From assembly GCA_027489105.1 (NCBI GenBank), contig JAIYAJ010000120.1, positions 1-33,527 of the forward strand: 33,527 bases of DNA. The letters are read 5' to 3'. Source of the DNA: Zymomonas sp. Its GTDB lineage: Bacteria > Pseudomonadota > Alphaproteobacteria > Sphingomonadales > Sphingomonadaceae. Every line of letters begins with the position of its first letter. Positions within the stretch are counted from its first letter, which is position 1. The notes beneath the pieces were generated by a model. It searched no databases and was not told the origin of the DNA. It saw nothing but the letters and a program-made list of their open reading frames with translations. This document shows positions 23,901 through 31,610 of this stretch, in pieces. The position numbers and the translations under genes were made by a program.

Positions 23901-24368
23901 TATGAGGTCGCGCGGCTCTATGCCGAGCCGGCCTTCCGCGAGGCGCTGTCGGCGCAGTTCGCTTCGACGCGGCGGCTCTCGCTCTATCTGGCGCCGCCGC
24001 TGCTGTCGCGGGTCGACCCCGCCACGGGCCGCCCGGCCAAGCGCAAGTTCGGGCCGTGGATCTTCACCGCGATGGCGCTGCTCGCCAAGGGCAAGGCGCT
24101 GCGGGGCGGCCGGGCCGACCCGTTCGGCCGTATAGCCGAGCGTCGCGCCGAACGCGCGCTGCGCGACGAATATTTCGCGACGATCGAGATGCTGTGCCAC
24201 CGGCTTGACCGGACCGCGCCCGACACCGCGCTGGCGCTGGCCGCCTTGCCCGACATGGTGCGTGGCTATGGCCCGGTGAAGGAGGAGGCGATGGCGCGCT
24301 ATGCGGACGAGCGCGCCGCGCTGATCGCCCGGCTCGACGAGCGGCCTGACGAGCGGGCCGCCGCCTGA
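20913..24368 (+). CDS. Fused indolepyruvate ferredoxin oxidoreductase (IorA-IorB type)
   Basis: A 1151-residue single-chain 2-oxoacid:ferredoxin oxidoreductase. The order is: TPP-dependent N-terminal part (TAGLVSGYRGSPVGAYD near 45, then GIWYGKGNGVDRTGD), a second TPP-type domain with CSGCPHNSS (about 432), a ferredoxin-like cluster motif VCEGCGDC and SNC (about 631), then the IorB/gamma part (VYVAGIGGLGVLTVGALLG, from about 717), and a DUF6537-type C-terminal tail. It oxidatively decarboxylates aryl pyruvates (indolepyruvate, phenylpyruvate) to acyl-CoA, reducing ferredoxin. I chose ATG 20913, with AGGAG upstream; the frame opens at 20814 but that start has no good ribosome-binding site. The 1.15 kb-residue fused form is typical of alphaproteobacteria. 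Lrp is divergent and an aminotransferase follows, fitting amino-acid degradation. Confidence 0.9.
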   Translation: MKHDRIVSLDAIYTAESGPTFMTGIQALVRLPLMQRRLDRARGLSTAGLVSGYRGSPVGAYDQQLWKAQKYLDAHDVVFQPGLNEDLAATALWGAQMHKAFGKTRADGVFGIWYGKGNGVDRTGDVFRNANMLGTSPLGGVLAIGGDDHAAQSSMFPHQTDGIFQSVMMPVIQPANVSEILTLGLAGFALSRFSGLWVAMKTIAEVVESAASFELPDAYPLFRAPSDVVPPHGLNWDPTIQWPAQRAEYERRMIEERLPAAIAWATANRIDRTIFASRAKRICVVTVGKAHQDLMQALGNLGIGGDEAEALGLSIYKVAMSWPLATAPLLELAGQADEIFVVEEKGPTVENQIKAALFNRAGPRPRVTGKADVEGKTLLPVVMEFDPMLVARALVSRIVQDPIGLAARLDALQQRKAGGEVVPFPARKPFFCSGCPHNSSTKTPEGSISGGGIGCHVMALSVPKLKTTTFSQMGGEGMQWVGAAPFSETKHIFQNLGDGTYQHSGLLAIRSAVASKANITFKILYNDAVAMTGGQPAEGAIDPARIVAQLKAEGVSHVRLVSDDPAKWRALGGEVVIGHRDDMDAIQRELRDMPGVTAIVYEQTCAAEKRRRRKRGGFPDPDRRLFINPRVCEGCGDCSVQSNCIAVQPLQTPQGTKRRIDQSACNKDFSCVKGFCPSFVEIDGPVLRRPETTRIEAMEKERFPALPAPVIPALDGVFNVYVAGIGGLGVLTVGALLGMSAHLDGLSSTVLDFTGLAQKNGAVVSQVRIASGDIHAVRIGQGDADLVLGTDAVVASSPDALRKFAVGRGAIVLNADETPTADVVLDRDAALPTATMLDLLMKRAGDRGFLINATRIAEGLFGNNVAANTLMVGYAWQKGLLPISAEAFAAAIESNGAAVALNKRAFAWGRLAAVDLAAVERMAGFAAEPVAVEDTEALIARHGADLVAYQDEAYAARYVALVDRVRAAVAPMGDAGEPLLRAVAANAYKLMAYKDEYEVARLYAEPAFREALSAQFASTRRLSLYLAPPLLSRVDPATGRPAKRKFGPWIFTAMALLAKGKALRGGRADPFGRIAERRAERALRDEYFATIEMLCHRLDRTAPDTALALAALPDMVRGYGPVKEEAMARYADERAALIARLDERPDERAAA

Positions 24369-24476
24369 CCCGCCGTTCCGTCTGACGGGCAATCCGCCGG
24401 GTGCGCTGCGCAAAGCGCTTCCACCGCGCCCGATCAGGCTTTAAGGGCTTCGCGCAAATCCATCTTCAGGTGAACC

Positions 24477-25559
24477 ATGGCAGATTCTGTGCAGTTCCAG
24501 ACGATCCCGAACCCCAACCGGCTTTCCGACGATGCGCGGGTACAGCTGATCGCGGAGCCAGGCTTCGGCAAGGTCTTCACCGATCATATGGTCACGATCG
24601 AATGGACCGAGGAGGCCGGCTGGCACGACGCCCGCGTCCGTGCGCGCGAGCCCTTCTCGATCGATCCGGCCAGCGCCGTGCTGCATTATGCGCAGGAGAT
24701 TTTCGAGGGGATGAAGGCCTATCGCGGCAGCGATGGCGCGATCACCCTGTTCCGGCCCGAGGAGAATGCGCGCCGCTTCAACCAGTCGGCGCACCGCATG
24801 GCGATGCCCGAACTGCCGGAGGAACTGTTCCTTGAGGCGATCGAGCGGCTGGTCGCGATCGATGCGGCGTGGATTCCGGCGGGTGAGGGCAGCCTTTATC
24901 TGCGCCCCTTCATGTTCGCCAACGACGTGTTCCTCGGCGTGCGCCCGGCCAAGCGCTATGTCTTCTGCGTCATCGCCTCGCCGGTGGGGGCCTATTTCAA
25001 GGGCGGCGCCAAGCCGATCAGCGTCTGGGTGTCGGACAATTACAGCCGCGCTGCCGCCGGTGGCACCGGTGCCGCCAAGTGCGGCGGCAACTATGCCGGC
25101 AGCCTGATCGCGCAGGCCGAGGCGATCGAACATGGCTGCGACCAGGTCGTCTTCCTCGATGCTGCCGAGCATCGCTGGGGCGAGGAACTGGGCGGCATGA
25201 ATATCTTCTTCGTGTTCGACGACGGCACGGTGAAGACCCCGCCGCTCGGCACGATCCTGCCCGGCATCACCCGCGCCTCGGTCATCGCGCTCGCCCGCGA
25301 CAAGGGGATTGCGGTCGAGGAGGCCCGTTACGGTTTCGATCAGTGGCAGGCCGATGCGCAGAGCGGCCGCCTGCGCGAGGTGTTCGTGTGCGGCACCGCC
25401 GCGACGATCGTCAGCGTCGGCCGCATCCTGCACAGCGGCGGCGAATTCCTGATCGGCGGCGGCGAGGCCGGGGCGGTGACGCAGGATCTGCGCGACCGGC
25501 TCGTCGCGATCCAGCGCGGCGAGACCAACGACCAGTTCGGCTGGCGCCGCACGCTCTGA
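24477..25559 (+). CDS. ilvE: Branched-chain amino-acid aminotransferase
   Basis: A 360-residue class IV PLP aminotransferase of the eukaryotic-like, longer BCAT type. Marks are HYAQEIFEGMKAYRGSDG (70-87), LFRPEENARRFNQSAHRMAM, YLRPFMFA (141-148), the Schiff-base Lys201 in GTGAAKCGGNYAGSL, EELGGMNIFFV and GTILPGITR. It interconverts leucine, isoleucine and valine with their 2-oxoacids using glutamate. ATG 24477 follows CAGG and begins the conserved protein. It lies 108 bases after the indolepyruvate oxidoreductase gene and may be read with it or from its own promoter. A strong hairpin follows at 25567-25594. The call is secure; aryl 2-oxoacid activity towards the upstream enzyme is possible but not shown. 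Confidence 0.92.
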   Translation: MADSVQFQTIPNPNRLSDDARVQLIAEPGFGKVFTDHMVTIEWTEEAGWHDARVRAREPFSIDPASAVLHYAQEIFEGMKAYRGSDGAITLFRPEENARRFNQSAHRMAMPELPEELFLEAIERLVAIDAAWIPAGEGSLYLRPFMFANDVFLGVRPAKRYVFCVIASPVGAYFKGGAKPISVWVSDNYSRAAAGGTGAAKCGGNYAGSLIAQAEAIEHGCDQVVFLDAAEHRWGEELGGMNIFFVFDDGTVKTPPLGTILPGITRASVIALARDKGIAVEEARYGFDQWQADAQSGRLREVFVCGTAATIVSVGRILHSGGEFLIGGGEAGAVTQDLRDRLVAIQRGETNDQFGWRRTL

Positions 25560-25566
25560 GCGCTTT

Positions 25567-25594
25567 GCCGGGCGGTGCTGCTGCTCCGCCCGGC
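25567..25594. terminator. Hairpin between convergent ilvE and dabA genes
   Basis: GCCGGGCGG (25567-25575) pairs perfectly with CCGCCCGGC (25586-25594) around a ten-base loop. It starts eight bases after the ilvE stop and lies 17 bases from the dabA stop on the other strand, so it can serve both convergent genes. No clear T-run follows on either side. Confidence 0.55.
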
Positions 25595-25610
25595 TCAATC
25601 GTCAGATAGT

Positions 25611-28193
25611 TCAGACGCTATAATGGCCCTGTGCCCAGCCATTGGGCGCCGATGACAGCGGCATGATGCCGTCGCTCGACACCCAGCGGTGCGCTGCCTT
25701 GTCGAGCGGATCGATCACGATCAGCTTGACCCAGCCATTGCCGAACAGCCTGCTGAGGATCGGCGTCTCCATGACGATCCGGTCGACCCGGTCGAGCGGC
25801 GCGTGGACCACGGTCAGCAGCCGCTGCGGCACATGATAGGGGGTGCCGTCGTCGTTGAAGAGCGACTGGCGCGGCAGGCCGACGCAGAGATCGCCTTCAT
25901 TGCCCTGCAGGACGCCGAAGCCGCCGATGATGTTGTGGGTCGCCTTGTCGCCCGCGCCATAAGCGGCATTGTCGATCGTCGAGAAGAGATATTGGCAGTT
26001 GATCCACTGCGCGACGATCATCGGCGCGGTCAGGATCGTCTTCAGTGCCGATCCGTCCTGATCCTGCCGCCAGTCATAGCTGTGCAGGAAGGCGCGCCCG
26101 TCGAGGTCCATGTCGCGGCTGATCGAGCGCGGACCGACGACGAAGGCTGCATTGCGCGACAGCCCCCATTCGGGCCGCACCTCGCCCCAGTGGAGCGCAG
26201 CGGTGCGCTGTCCCTCGACCGTCCGGCCGAGGCGGGCGGCGCGCCAGCCGCAGGTCTCATTGGCCGCATCCTCGATGTCCATGCGCAGCAGCTCGAAATC
26301 CTCCTGATGCGAAGCAGGGATGTTCCAGCTCTCGTAGAACAGGATCTCGTCGGTGCTGGTGTTGTGCTGAGCCGCGAGAAAGTAGCTGTCCTCCGGGATC
26401 ATCAGGCCGTCGGCCCGCAGGCGGCTGCGCACCCGATCGTCGTTCAGGATCGCCGCCAGCGCGCGGGCATTGGGGCCGCCCGAGCGTCCGCCGCAGGCGC
26501 CGCAGTCGAGCGAGCCGACGAAGGCGTTGTTCACCGCGCTGGCGCCATGGCCGACCAGCATCACGATGCGCCCGAGCGCTTCGGGCTTCAGTCCGGTCAG
26601 CGCGAACAGGTTGCGTGCATAGTCGCACTTGTTGGCCAGCGTCATGCGATCGGCCGCGCTGTGGGCGTGATCATGGTCATGGTCATGGCTGGCGGTGCAC
26701 GGACCCATCAACGGATCGAGCGCTTCGCGTCCCGGCGGCACCAGCTTTTGCGCCAGCTTCGGCGCCCAGTTGCGGATCGCAAGCATCGCTGCTGCGAGCG
26801 GCCCGGCAGCCTCGGCGGTCGCGAAGCTGGTCATGACGCCCTGTTTCGCCGATCCGGCGAGGCTGTTGAGGCTGGTTGCGCCACGGATGCGATCGATCAG
26901 GCGGCGCGCCTCATCCTCCGCGCCGGCAACAGGGCGGGTTTCGACATCGTGTTGCGGTTCGAGCAGCACCGGCAACTGCCGCTTGCGCCGGCTGTCGAGC
27001 GGCGAACGCAGGGCGATCGGCAGCCCGAAGAAGCCGGCATAGCCGAGCGTCTCATAGTCGCCGCGCCGCTCGATCGCGCGCCGCAGCGGTTCCGAGCGAA
27101 CGTCGATGCAGAAGATCATCTGCGCCGCCGGGCGGGCCTTGCCGCCTTCGTTGCCACGGACATGCTTGCGCAGCCCGGCAACGACCTGGCTTTCCAGCTG
27201 CCGTTCGGCGGTGGTCATGAACAGATAGGCGAGATCCGCATGGGACAGCCCGGCGATGTGCCGCACGATCGCCTTGGCGTCCCCTTCCAGCCGGTCGAGC
27301 GTCAGAAAGTCCAGCGAGAAATGGCGTGCCAGATCGTCGCGTGCATCGTTGGCGAAGACTGGCGGCGCCTTGGGCAGAGGGGCGACCCTGTCGATCAGCG
27401 CCCACAGGCCGAGCATATCGGTCAACGTCGCCGGCGCGCCGCGCGAGACATCGAGGTCCGCCTTTTCGCTCCGCCACCTGATGTGGCCGGCCCAGCCCGG
27501 CAGGCGGGTCAGCATGGTGCGGAGCCAGTGCAGCCGTGCCTCGAGCTGGTTGGGCTTGTCCAGCAAAGCGAGGCGGATCGCCTCGAGCGGATCGGTCGGC
27601 ATGGCGTCCACCAGCGCCTCGGCCTCATCCCCGGCGAGCGCCGCGAAGTCCGGATCGTCGAGCGCCATGTCGAGGATCGCGGCGTAGAGACCGCGCTCAC
27701 GGCCCGGCATCGGCATTGCCGCGACGCCCTGGTCGAAAAAGACGGCGCACCATTTGGCGAGGAAGGCTTCGCCGGGGCCCGAACTGCGCGGGGCCTCCGC
27801 GTCCGGATCGGCGCTCTCCTCGATCTCCAGCAGCCGCGCTGCGAGCAGGTCGAGCGCATTGATTCCGGGCAGGACCTTGCGAAAGGCCATATCCGGGCCG
27901 CCCAGATGCTCGACCGCGATCTGCAGGAGCAGGACGCGGTCGACCTTGCCCTGCTCGACAAGGCGGCGCCACTTGTCGAGCGCCATGCCGGCGCGGGCAC
28001 CGAACAGGCCGCCCGCGCGGCTGACCGCATCGGCGAAGGGGAGGTCTTCGAAGCCGGACAGCGGGTTGACCGCGATCGGGCTTTCGAGCGGCCACAGCGG
28101 CGCCACGACCTGGGACGCGATCTGGATGAGGTCGCGGACGTCGTCGATGGAGAGCGTCTGCTGCTTGGGGCGTTCTTTCAGGAGGAGCGACAT
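25611..28193 (-). CDS. dabA: DabA-type inorganic-carbon transporter subunit (DUF2309)
   Basis: An 860-residue DUF2309/DabA protein, the carbonic-anhydrase-like half of the DAB bicarbonate-uptake complex. The zinc site matches the family: Cys362 and Asp364 (FCIDVRSE), His549 (GHGASAVNNAF) and Cys564 (DCGACGG), with the spacing of the characterised enzyme. It is thought to hydrate CO2 vectorially at the membrane with DabB. ATG 28193 (MSLLLKERPK) follows AAGGA; the frame upstream overlaps the dabB end and is shadow. It lies 31 bases after the dabB stop. An unusual His/Asp run (SHDHDHDHAHS, 502-512) precedes the active-site His by about 40 residues and may bind metal. Family call is strong; carbon supply for heterotrophic carboxylation is the likely role. 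Confidence 0.92.
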   Translation of the reverse strand: MSLLLKERPKQQTLSIDDVRDLIQIASQVVAPLWPLESPIAVNPLSGFEDLPFADAVSRAGGLFGARAGMALDKWRRLVEQGKVDRVLLLQIAVEHLGGPDMAFRKVLPGINALDLLAARLLEIEESADPDAEAPRSSGPGEAFLAKWCAVFFDQGVAAMPMPGRERGLYAAILDMALDDPDFAALAGDEAEALVDAMPTDPLEAIRLALLDKPNQLEARLHWLRTMLTRLPGWAGHIRWRSEKADLDVSRGAPATLTDMLGLWALIDRVAPLPKAPPVFANDARDDLARHFSLDFLTLDRLEGDAKAIVRHIAGLSHADLAYLFMTTAERQLESQVVAGLRKHVRGNEGGKARPAAQMIFCIDVRSEPLRRAIERRGDYETLGYAGFFGLPIALRSPLDSRRKRQLPVLLEPQHDVETRPVAGAEDEARRLIDRIRGATSLNSLAGSAKQGVMTSFATAEAAGPLAAAMLAIRNWAPKLAQKLVPPGREALDPLMGPCTASHDHDHDHAHSAADRMTLANKCDYARNLFALTGLKPEALGRIVMLVGHGASAVNNAFVGSLDCGACGGRSGGPNARALAAILNDDRVRSRLRADGLMIPEDSYFLAAQHNTSTDEILFYESWNIPASHQEDFELLRMDIEDAANETCGWRAARLGRTVEGQRTAALHWGEVRPEWGLSRNAAFVVGPRSISRDMDLDGRAFLHSYDWRQDQDGSALKTILTAPMIVAQWINCQYLFSTIDNAAYGAGDKATHNIIGGFGVLQGNEGDLCVGLPRQSLFNDDGTPYHVPQRLLTVVHAPLDRVDRIVMETPILSRLFGNGWVKLIVIDPLDKAAHRWVSSDGIMPLSSAPNGWAQGHYSV

Positions 28194-28224
28194 GCGGTTT
28201 TCCTTGAAAAGAGGGGGGAGCGGA

Positions 28225-29589
28225 TCAGGCGCGGATCGCGCCAGCGTTGAGCAGGCGGACATAGAGCCAGCGCGGCAGTTGCCGGGCGGCCGTCGAGGGC
28301 TTGAACTGCCACAGCAGGGCCAGCGAGAAGAGCAGCGCCAGAGCCAGCTGGGCGCTGGCGGGCAGGATCGGCGGCGCGCTGCGCTGGTAGAGGCTTTCGG
28401 CGGCGAACAGGCCGAGCATGTGGACCGCGATCAGCATCGCCACCATTGCCCCGGTGCCGGCCATCTGCGCCGTGCGGCCGCCGCTCTGCGGGAGCGTGAG
28501 GAAAGTGAGGACGGCGGTCGTGAGGGCGAAGGCCATGGGCAGGAAGGCCGGCGCCCGGGGATCGACGATCCCGGCGGCGAAGCCGGCGCCCAGGACGAGG
28601 ATGCTGACACCCAGGGCGGCGAGGACCGGCGGGCGGACCCGTTCGACCTGCGGTGCGCGGATGGTCATACCGGTGCCGAGGAACAGCCAGGCTTTGAACA
28701 GGCCGTGGGCAACGATGTGCCACAGCGCGGCGGCATAGGCGCCAAGGCCGCAGGTCAGGATCATGAAGCTCATCTGCGACACGGTCGACCCGGCCAGGGA
28801 CCGCTTGACGTCCGGGCGGACGATCATGACGCCGATACCGTAGAGCGCGCCGACCGCGCCCAGGCCGACCAGCGAGAGGCGGACGATCGGGGCTGCTTCG
28901 AGCAGCGGCGCAAAGCGCAGGAGCAGGAAGCCGCCGGCATTGACCATGCCCGCATGCATCAGCGCGGAAACCGGGGTCGGCGCCGTCATCGAGGCGAGCA
29001 GCCAGCGCGACAGCGGCGGAATGGCGCAGCGTGCGAGGGCGGCGATGGCGAGCAGGGCTGCGGCCAGTTCGGCGGAGAAGCTCGGCATCTGCGACACCCG
29101 ACCGACGATATCGGCGATCGATGCCGTTCCGAACCGCCAGCTGAGCAGACCGAGGCCGAGCACCAGCGCCGCATCGGTCGTCATGAAGCTATTGGCAGCG
29201 AGGCGCGCCGACTGCCGGGCCGAGGACCAGCCCTGGACATGCCCGATCAGTCGGGCGAGGAAGAAGCCACTGGCGACCCATCCGGCCGCAAAGACCAGCA
29301 CATGGTTGGTGGTGAGAAAGGCGGCCGTGGCGGCGAGCAGCCCGACCATATTGCCGAAATAGCGTGAGGCATCCGAGGCCCGCATGTGGCGGCGCGAATA
29401 GGTGACGATCGAGGCCGCTACGAGGAGCACCAGGCCCGCCATGGCTGCCGTCAGGCCGTCGAGCGCGAAGAGCGGGACGGCATGGTCGACCACCGTCATG
29501 ACGGCGAGGAAGAAGAGGGCAGCCAGGATCAGGAGGGGCTGGGCGGGCGACTGTCTTTCGGCCTGGGCCGAAGCGGGCGTGGAACGCAT
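28225..29589 (-). CDS. dabB: DabB-type membrane subunit, NuoL/MrpA-like proton-conducting protein
   Basis: A 454-residue polytopic membrane protein of the proton-conducting transporter family (NuoL/MrpA-like). Many hydrophobic helices are evident. Typical motifs are PLSRWLLASMTAPTPVSALM (with HAGMVNAGGFLL following) and LAGSTVSQMSFMI, then HIVAHGLFKAWLFL. In DAB complexes this subunit couples ion flow to DabA. ATG 29589 (MRSTPASAQAE) follows AAGGAG; a longer start at 29634 is possible. It precedes dabA by 31 bases and is divergent from a LysR gene, as in known dab loci. Identity as DabB, rather than another Nuo-like subunit, rests on the neighbouring DabA. Confidence 0.88.
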   Translation of the reverse strand: MRSTPASAQAERQSPAQPLLILAALFFLAVMTVVDHAVPLFALDGLTAAMAGLVLLVAASIVTYSRRHMRASDASRYFGNMVGLLAATAAFLTTNHVLVFAAGWVASGFFLARLIGHVQGWSSARQSARLAANSFMTTDAALVLGLGLLSWRFGTASIADIVGRVSQMPSFSAELAAALLAIAALARCAIPPLSRWLLASMTAPTPVSALMHAGMVNAGGFLLLRFAPLLEAAPIVRLSLVGLGAVGALYGIGVMIVRPDVKRSLAGSTVSQMSFMILTCGLGAYAAALWHIVAHGLFKAWLFLGTGMTIRAPQVERVRPPVLAALGVSILVLGAGFAAGIVDPRAPAFLPMAFALTTAVLTFLTLPQSGGRTAQMAGTGAMVAMLIAVHMLGLFAAESLYQRSAPPILPASAQLALALLFSLALLWQFKPSTAARQLPRWLYVRLLNAGAIRA

Positions 29590-29690
29590 GGGATGATGCT
29601 CCTTTCGCGGCCGATATGAGTTCTGGACGTACATTGGTAAAACGAGTTATTGAAATCCTATTCATTGAACATCGACATGGATGCGCGCAG
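29590..29690. promoter_or_regulatory. dabBA / lysR divergent promoter region with a LysR-like dyad
   Basis: In this 101-base AT-richer gap, TGAA (29651-29654) and TTCA (29661-29664) form an inverted repeat with a six-base spacer, inside TTGAAATCCTATTCA. It is an imperfect LysR-type box. I cannot assign promoters firmly. Confidence 0.3.
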
Positions 29691-30560
29691 ATGCTCAGAA
29701 ATCTCGATCTTGACCTGCTCCGCTGCTTCGTCACCATCGCCGATGCGGGCAGTTTCACCCGAGCCGGTGAACGGCTGGGGCGGACGCAGTCGACGATCAG
29801 CCTCCAGGTGAAGTGGCTGGAGGACATGCTCGGCCGCAGCCTGATCCACCGTACGTCGCGCTCGCTGCAGCTGACGTCGGAGGGGCAGCGGCTGCTCGGC
29901 ACCGCGCGCAAGCTGCTGCTGCTCAACGACAAGGTCGTGGCAGAAATTTTCGAGCCCGACATCGCGGGTTCGGTCCGGCTGGGCGTGCCCGAGGATTTCG
30001 CCACGGTACATCTGCCGACCGTGCTTGCACAGTTCACCGAGGCGCATCCGCTGGTCGAACTGGAGGTGACCTGCGATCTGACGCTCAACTTGCTCGAACG
30101 CTTTCACAGCGGGGCATTCGACCTGGTGCTGGTCAAGCGCGAGCCGACGCTCGCCACGACGACAGTGGGCGGCATGCGCGTATGGCGGGAGCCGCTGGTC
30201 TGGGTCGCGCGCGACCGGAGCGCAGCCGATGGCAAGGAGACGCTGCCGCTGATCGTGTCGCCCCAGCCCTGCGTCTATCGCAAGCGCGCGATCGACGCGC
30301 TGGAGGCGCAGGGCCGCCCCTGGCGGATCGCCTATACGTCGACCAGCCTGGCCGGCAGCCAGGCAGCGGTACGCGCCGGGCTGGGGGTAACGGTGCTTCC
30401 ACGCGAGATGGTACCGGACACGCTCTTGCCCGTTGGGCCGGAGGCAGGCCTGCCGGCGCTGGCGGACACCGAGATCGCTCTGCTGGAGGCCGCCGGTATC
30501 TCCGACACCGCCCACAAGCTGAGCCAGCATATCGTCGAGGCACTGGAGCGCGGCGCCTGA
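29691..30560 (+). CDS. LysR-family regulator divergent from dabBA
   Basis: A 289-residue LysR regulator. The winged helix-turn-helix is at about 5-65 (LDLDLLRCFVTIADAGSFTR, then GERLGRTQSTISLQVKWLED). The effector domain starts near 92 (GSVRLGVPEDFATVHLPTVL). I chose ATG 29691 (MLRNLDLDLL), which starts where the family usually starts; it has a weak ribosome-binding site, and an upstream ATG at 29616 would add 25 residues. It is divergent from dabB over 101 bases, so control of CO2 or bicarbonate uptake is likely. The subgroup resembles LysR proteins next to dab genes, not classical CbbR with RuBisCO; no RuBisCO is in the window. Confidence 0.88.
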   Translation: MLRNLDLDLLRCFVTIADAGSFTRAGERLGRTQSTISLQVKWLEDMLGRSLIHRTSRSLQLTSEGQRLLGTARKLLLLNDKVVAEIFEPDIAGSVRLGVPEDFATVHLPTVLAQFTEAHPLVELEVTCDLTLNLLERFHSGAFDLVLVKREPTLATTTVGGMRVWREPLVWVARDRSAADGKETLPLIVSPQPCVYRKRAIDALEAQGRPWRIAYTSTSLAGSQAAVRAGLGVTVLPREMVPDTLLPVGPEAGLPALADTEIALLEAAGISDTAHKLSQHIVEALERGA

Positions 30561-30665
30561 GCGGCGGCATCGAAACCCGATCATTGGAATTTCCGATGCT
30601 TGTCATGAGATCATTTCATTTTGGCATGGTCGAACTTCTGACTAGCGGGCAGGGTGGAGGCAGCC

Positions 30666-31496
30666 ATGGACATTGCGGGCCGAGCGGCGGTCATCGTCAC
30701 CATGCACGGCAAGGAAGACCTGATCGAGGCGGGGCTTGCCGGCACGGGAATGCGCTTCCTTCCGCCGCCCGAAATCGACACCGATCGGTTCGGCACCTTC
30801 AGCGGCGAAATCCCGAGGGCGGGATCGCAGCATGACGCGCTGCTCGCCAAGGCGCGGGCGGGACTGGATGCAGTGGCGGACGCGGATTTCGCGCTGGCCA
30901 GCGAGGGAGCCTTCGGCCCGCACCCCGCTTATGGCTTCGTTCCGGGCGGCCGGGAGATGGTGGTCCTGCTCTGCCGGGCCAGCGACCTGCACGTCATCGG
31001 CGAGGATCTGACGCTCGATACCAATTTCGCAAGCCGCGAAGCCCGTACATTCGCCGAAGCACGGGAGTTTGCAGACCGCATCGGCTTTCCCGATCACGGC
31101 CTGCTGCTCGCCCCGCCGGGGGACGCCGGACACTTTACCAAGGATATGGAAGGCTTCGAAGCGCTGGATGCAGCGGTTGCGGCGCTGTTGGCGGCGCATG
31201 GCTGCCTCCATCTTCGCACCGACATGCGGGCGCACCGAAATCCCACGCGGCGGCGCTCAATCGCGCGCGCGGCGGCCGATCTCGCGCTTCGCCTCGACCA
31301 GCGCTGCCCCGATTGCGCATTCCCTGATTGGCGCGGCGTACTGCGGCCCGGTCGGCCTTGCGGCTGGTGCGGGACGGCGACGTTCGACAGTGTCGACCGG
31401 CTCTACCGGTGCCGCAGCTGCGGGCTCGAACGGATCGAGGCGATCGATCCCGATCGGAAGGCCGACCCCGCGCATTGTCCGTCCTGCAATCCCTGA
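30666..31496 (+). CDS. DUF6671-family protein with C-terminal zinc-binding cysteines
   Basis: A 276-residue protein that I take to be DUF6671. The N-terminal part is a compact alpha/beta domain (AAVIVTMHGKEDLIEAGLAG, DFALASEGAFGPHP, GREMVVLLCRASD). The C-terminal 65 residues hold four CxxC pairs (CPDC, CGWC, CRSC, CPSC) that suit one or two zinc ribbons. ATG 30666 follows GGAGG; a GTG at 30654 is less likely. It lies 105 bases after the LysR gene. Its function is unknown; no operon partner is evident. A link to the dab genes is not shown. Confidence 0.72.
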   Translation: MDIAGRAAVIVTMHGKEDLIEAGLAGTGMRFLPPPEIDTDRFGTFSGEIPRAGSQHDALLAKARAGLDAVADADFALASEGAFGPHPAYGFVPGGREMVVLLCRASDLHVIGEDLTLDTNFASREARTFAEAREFADRIGFPDHGLLLAPPGDAGHFTKDMEGFEALDAAVAALLAAHGCLHLRTDMRAHRNPTRRRSIARAAADLALRLDQRCPDCAFPDWRGVLRPGRPCGWCGTATFDSVDRLYRCRSCGLERIEAIDPDRKADPAHCPSCNP

Positions 31497-31573
31497 AATG
31501 CGATAAGCGGCGCACGCTGGGGTCGGTCGACACGAACGAATTTCGCGCTTGGTTGCAGCTTGCAATAGCCCCA

Positions 31574-31588
31574 TGCAGGAGGCCTGCA
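31574..31588. terminator. Short hairpin between convergent DUF6671 and amidohydrolase genes
   Basis: TGCAGG (31574-31579) and CCTGCA (31583-31588) form a stem with a three-base loop in the 114-base convergent gap. It is small and lacks a T-run. Confidence 0.25.
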
Positions 31589-31610
31589 ACGCCGGCCCGC
31601 CGCCGGAAAA

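Noticed and set aside
20787..24413. A 1208-residue open frame on the minus strand opposite the indolepyruvate oxidoreductase gene
   Set aside because: It mirrors the high-GC codon pattern of the real gene, is rich in Arg, His and Gln repeats, and has no recognisable domain.
25689..28250. An 853-residue open frame on the plus strand opposite dabA
   Set aside because: Shadow of a well-conserved gene; composition is skewed and no motifs are present.
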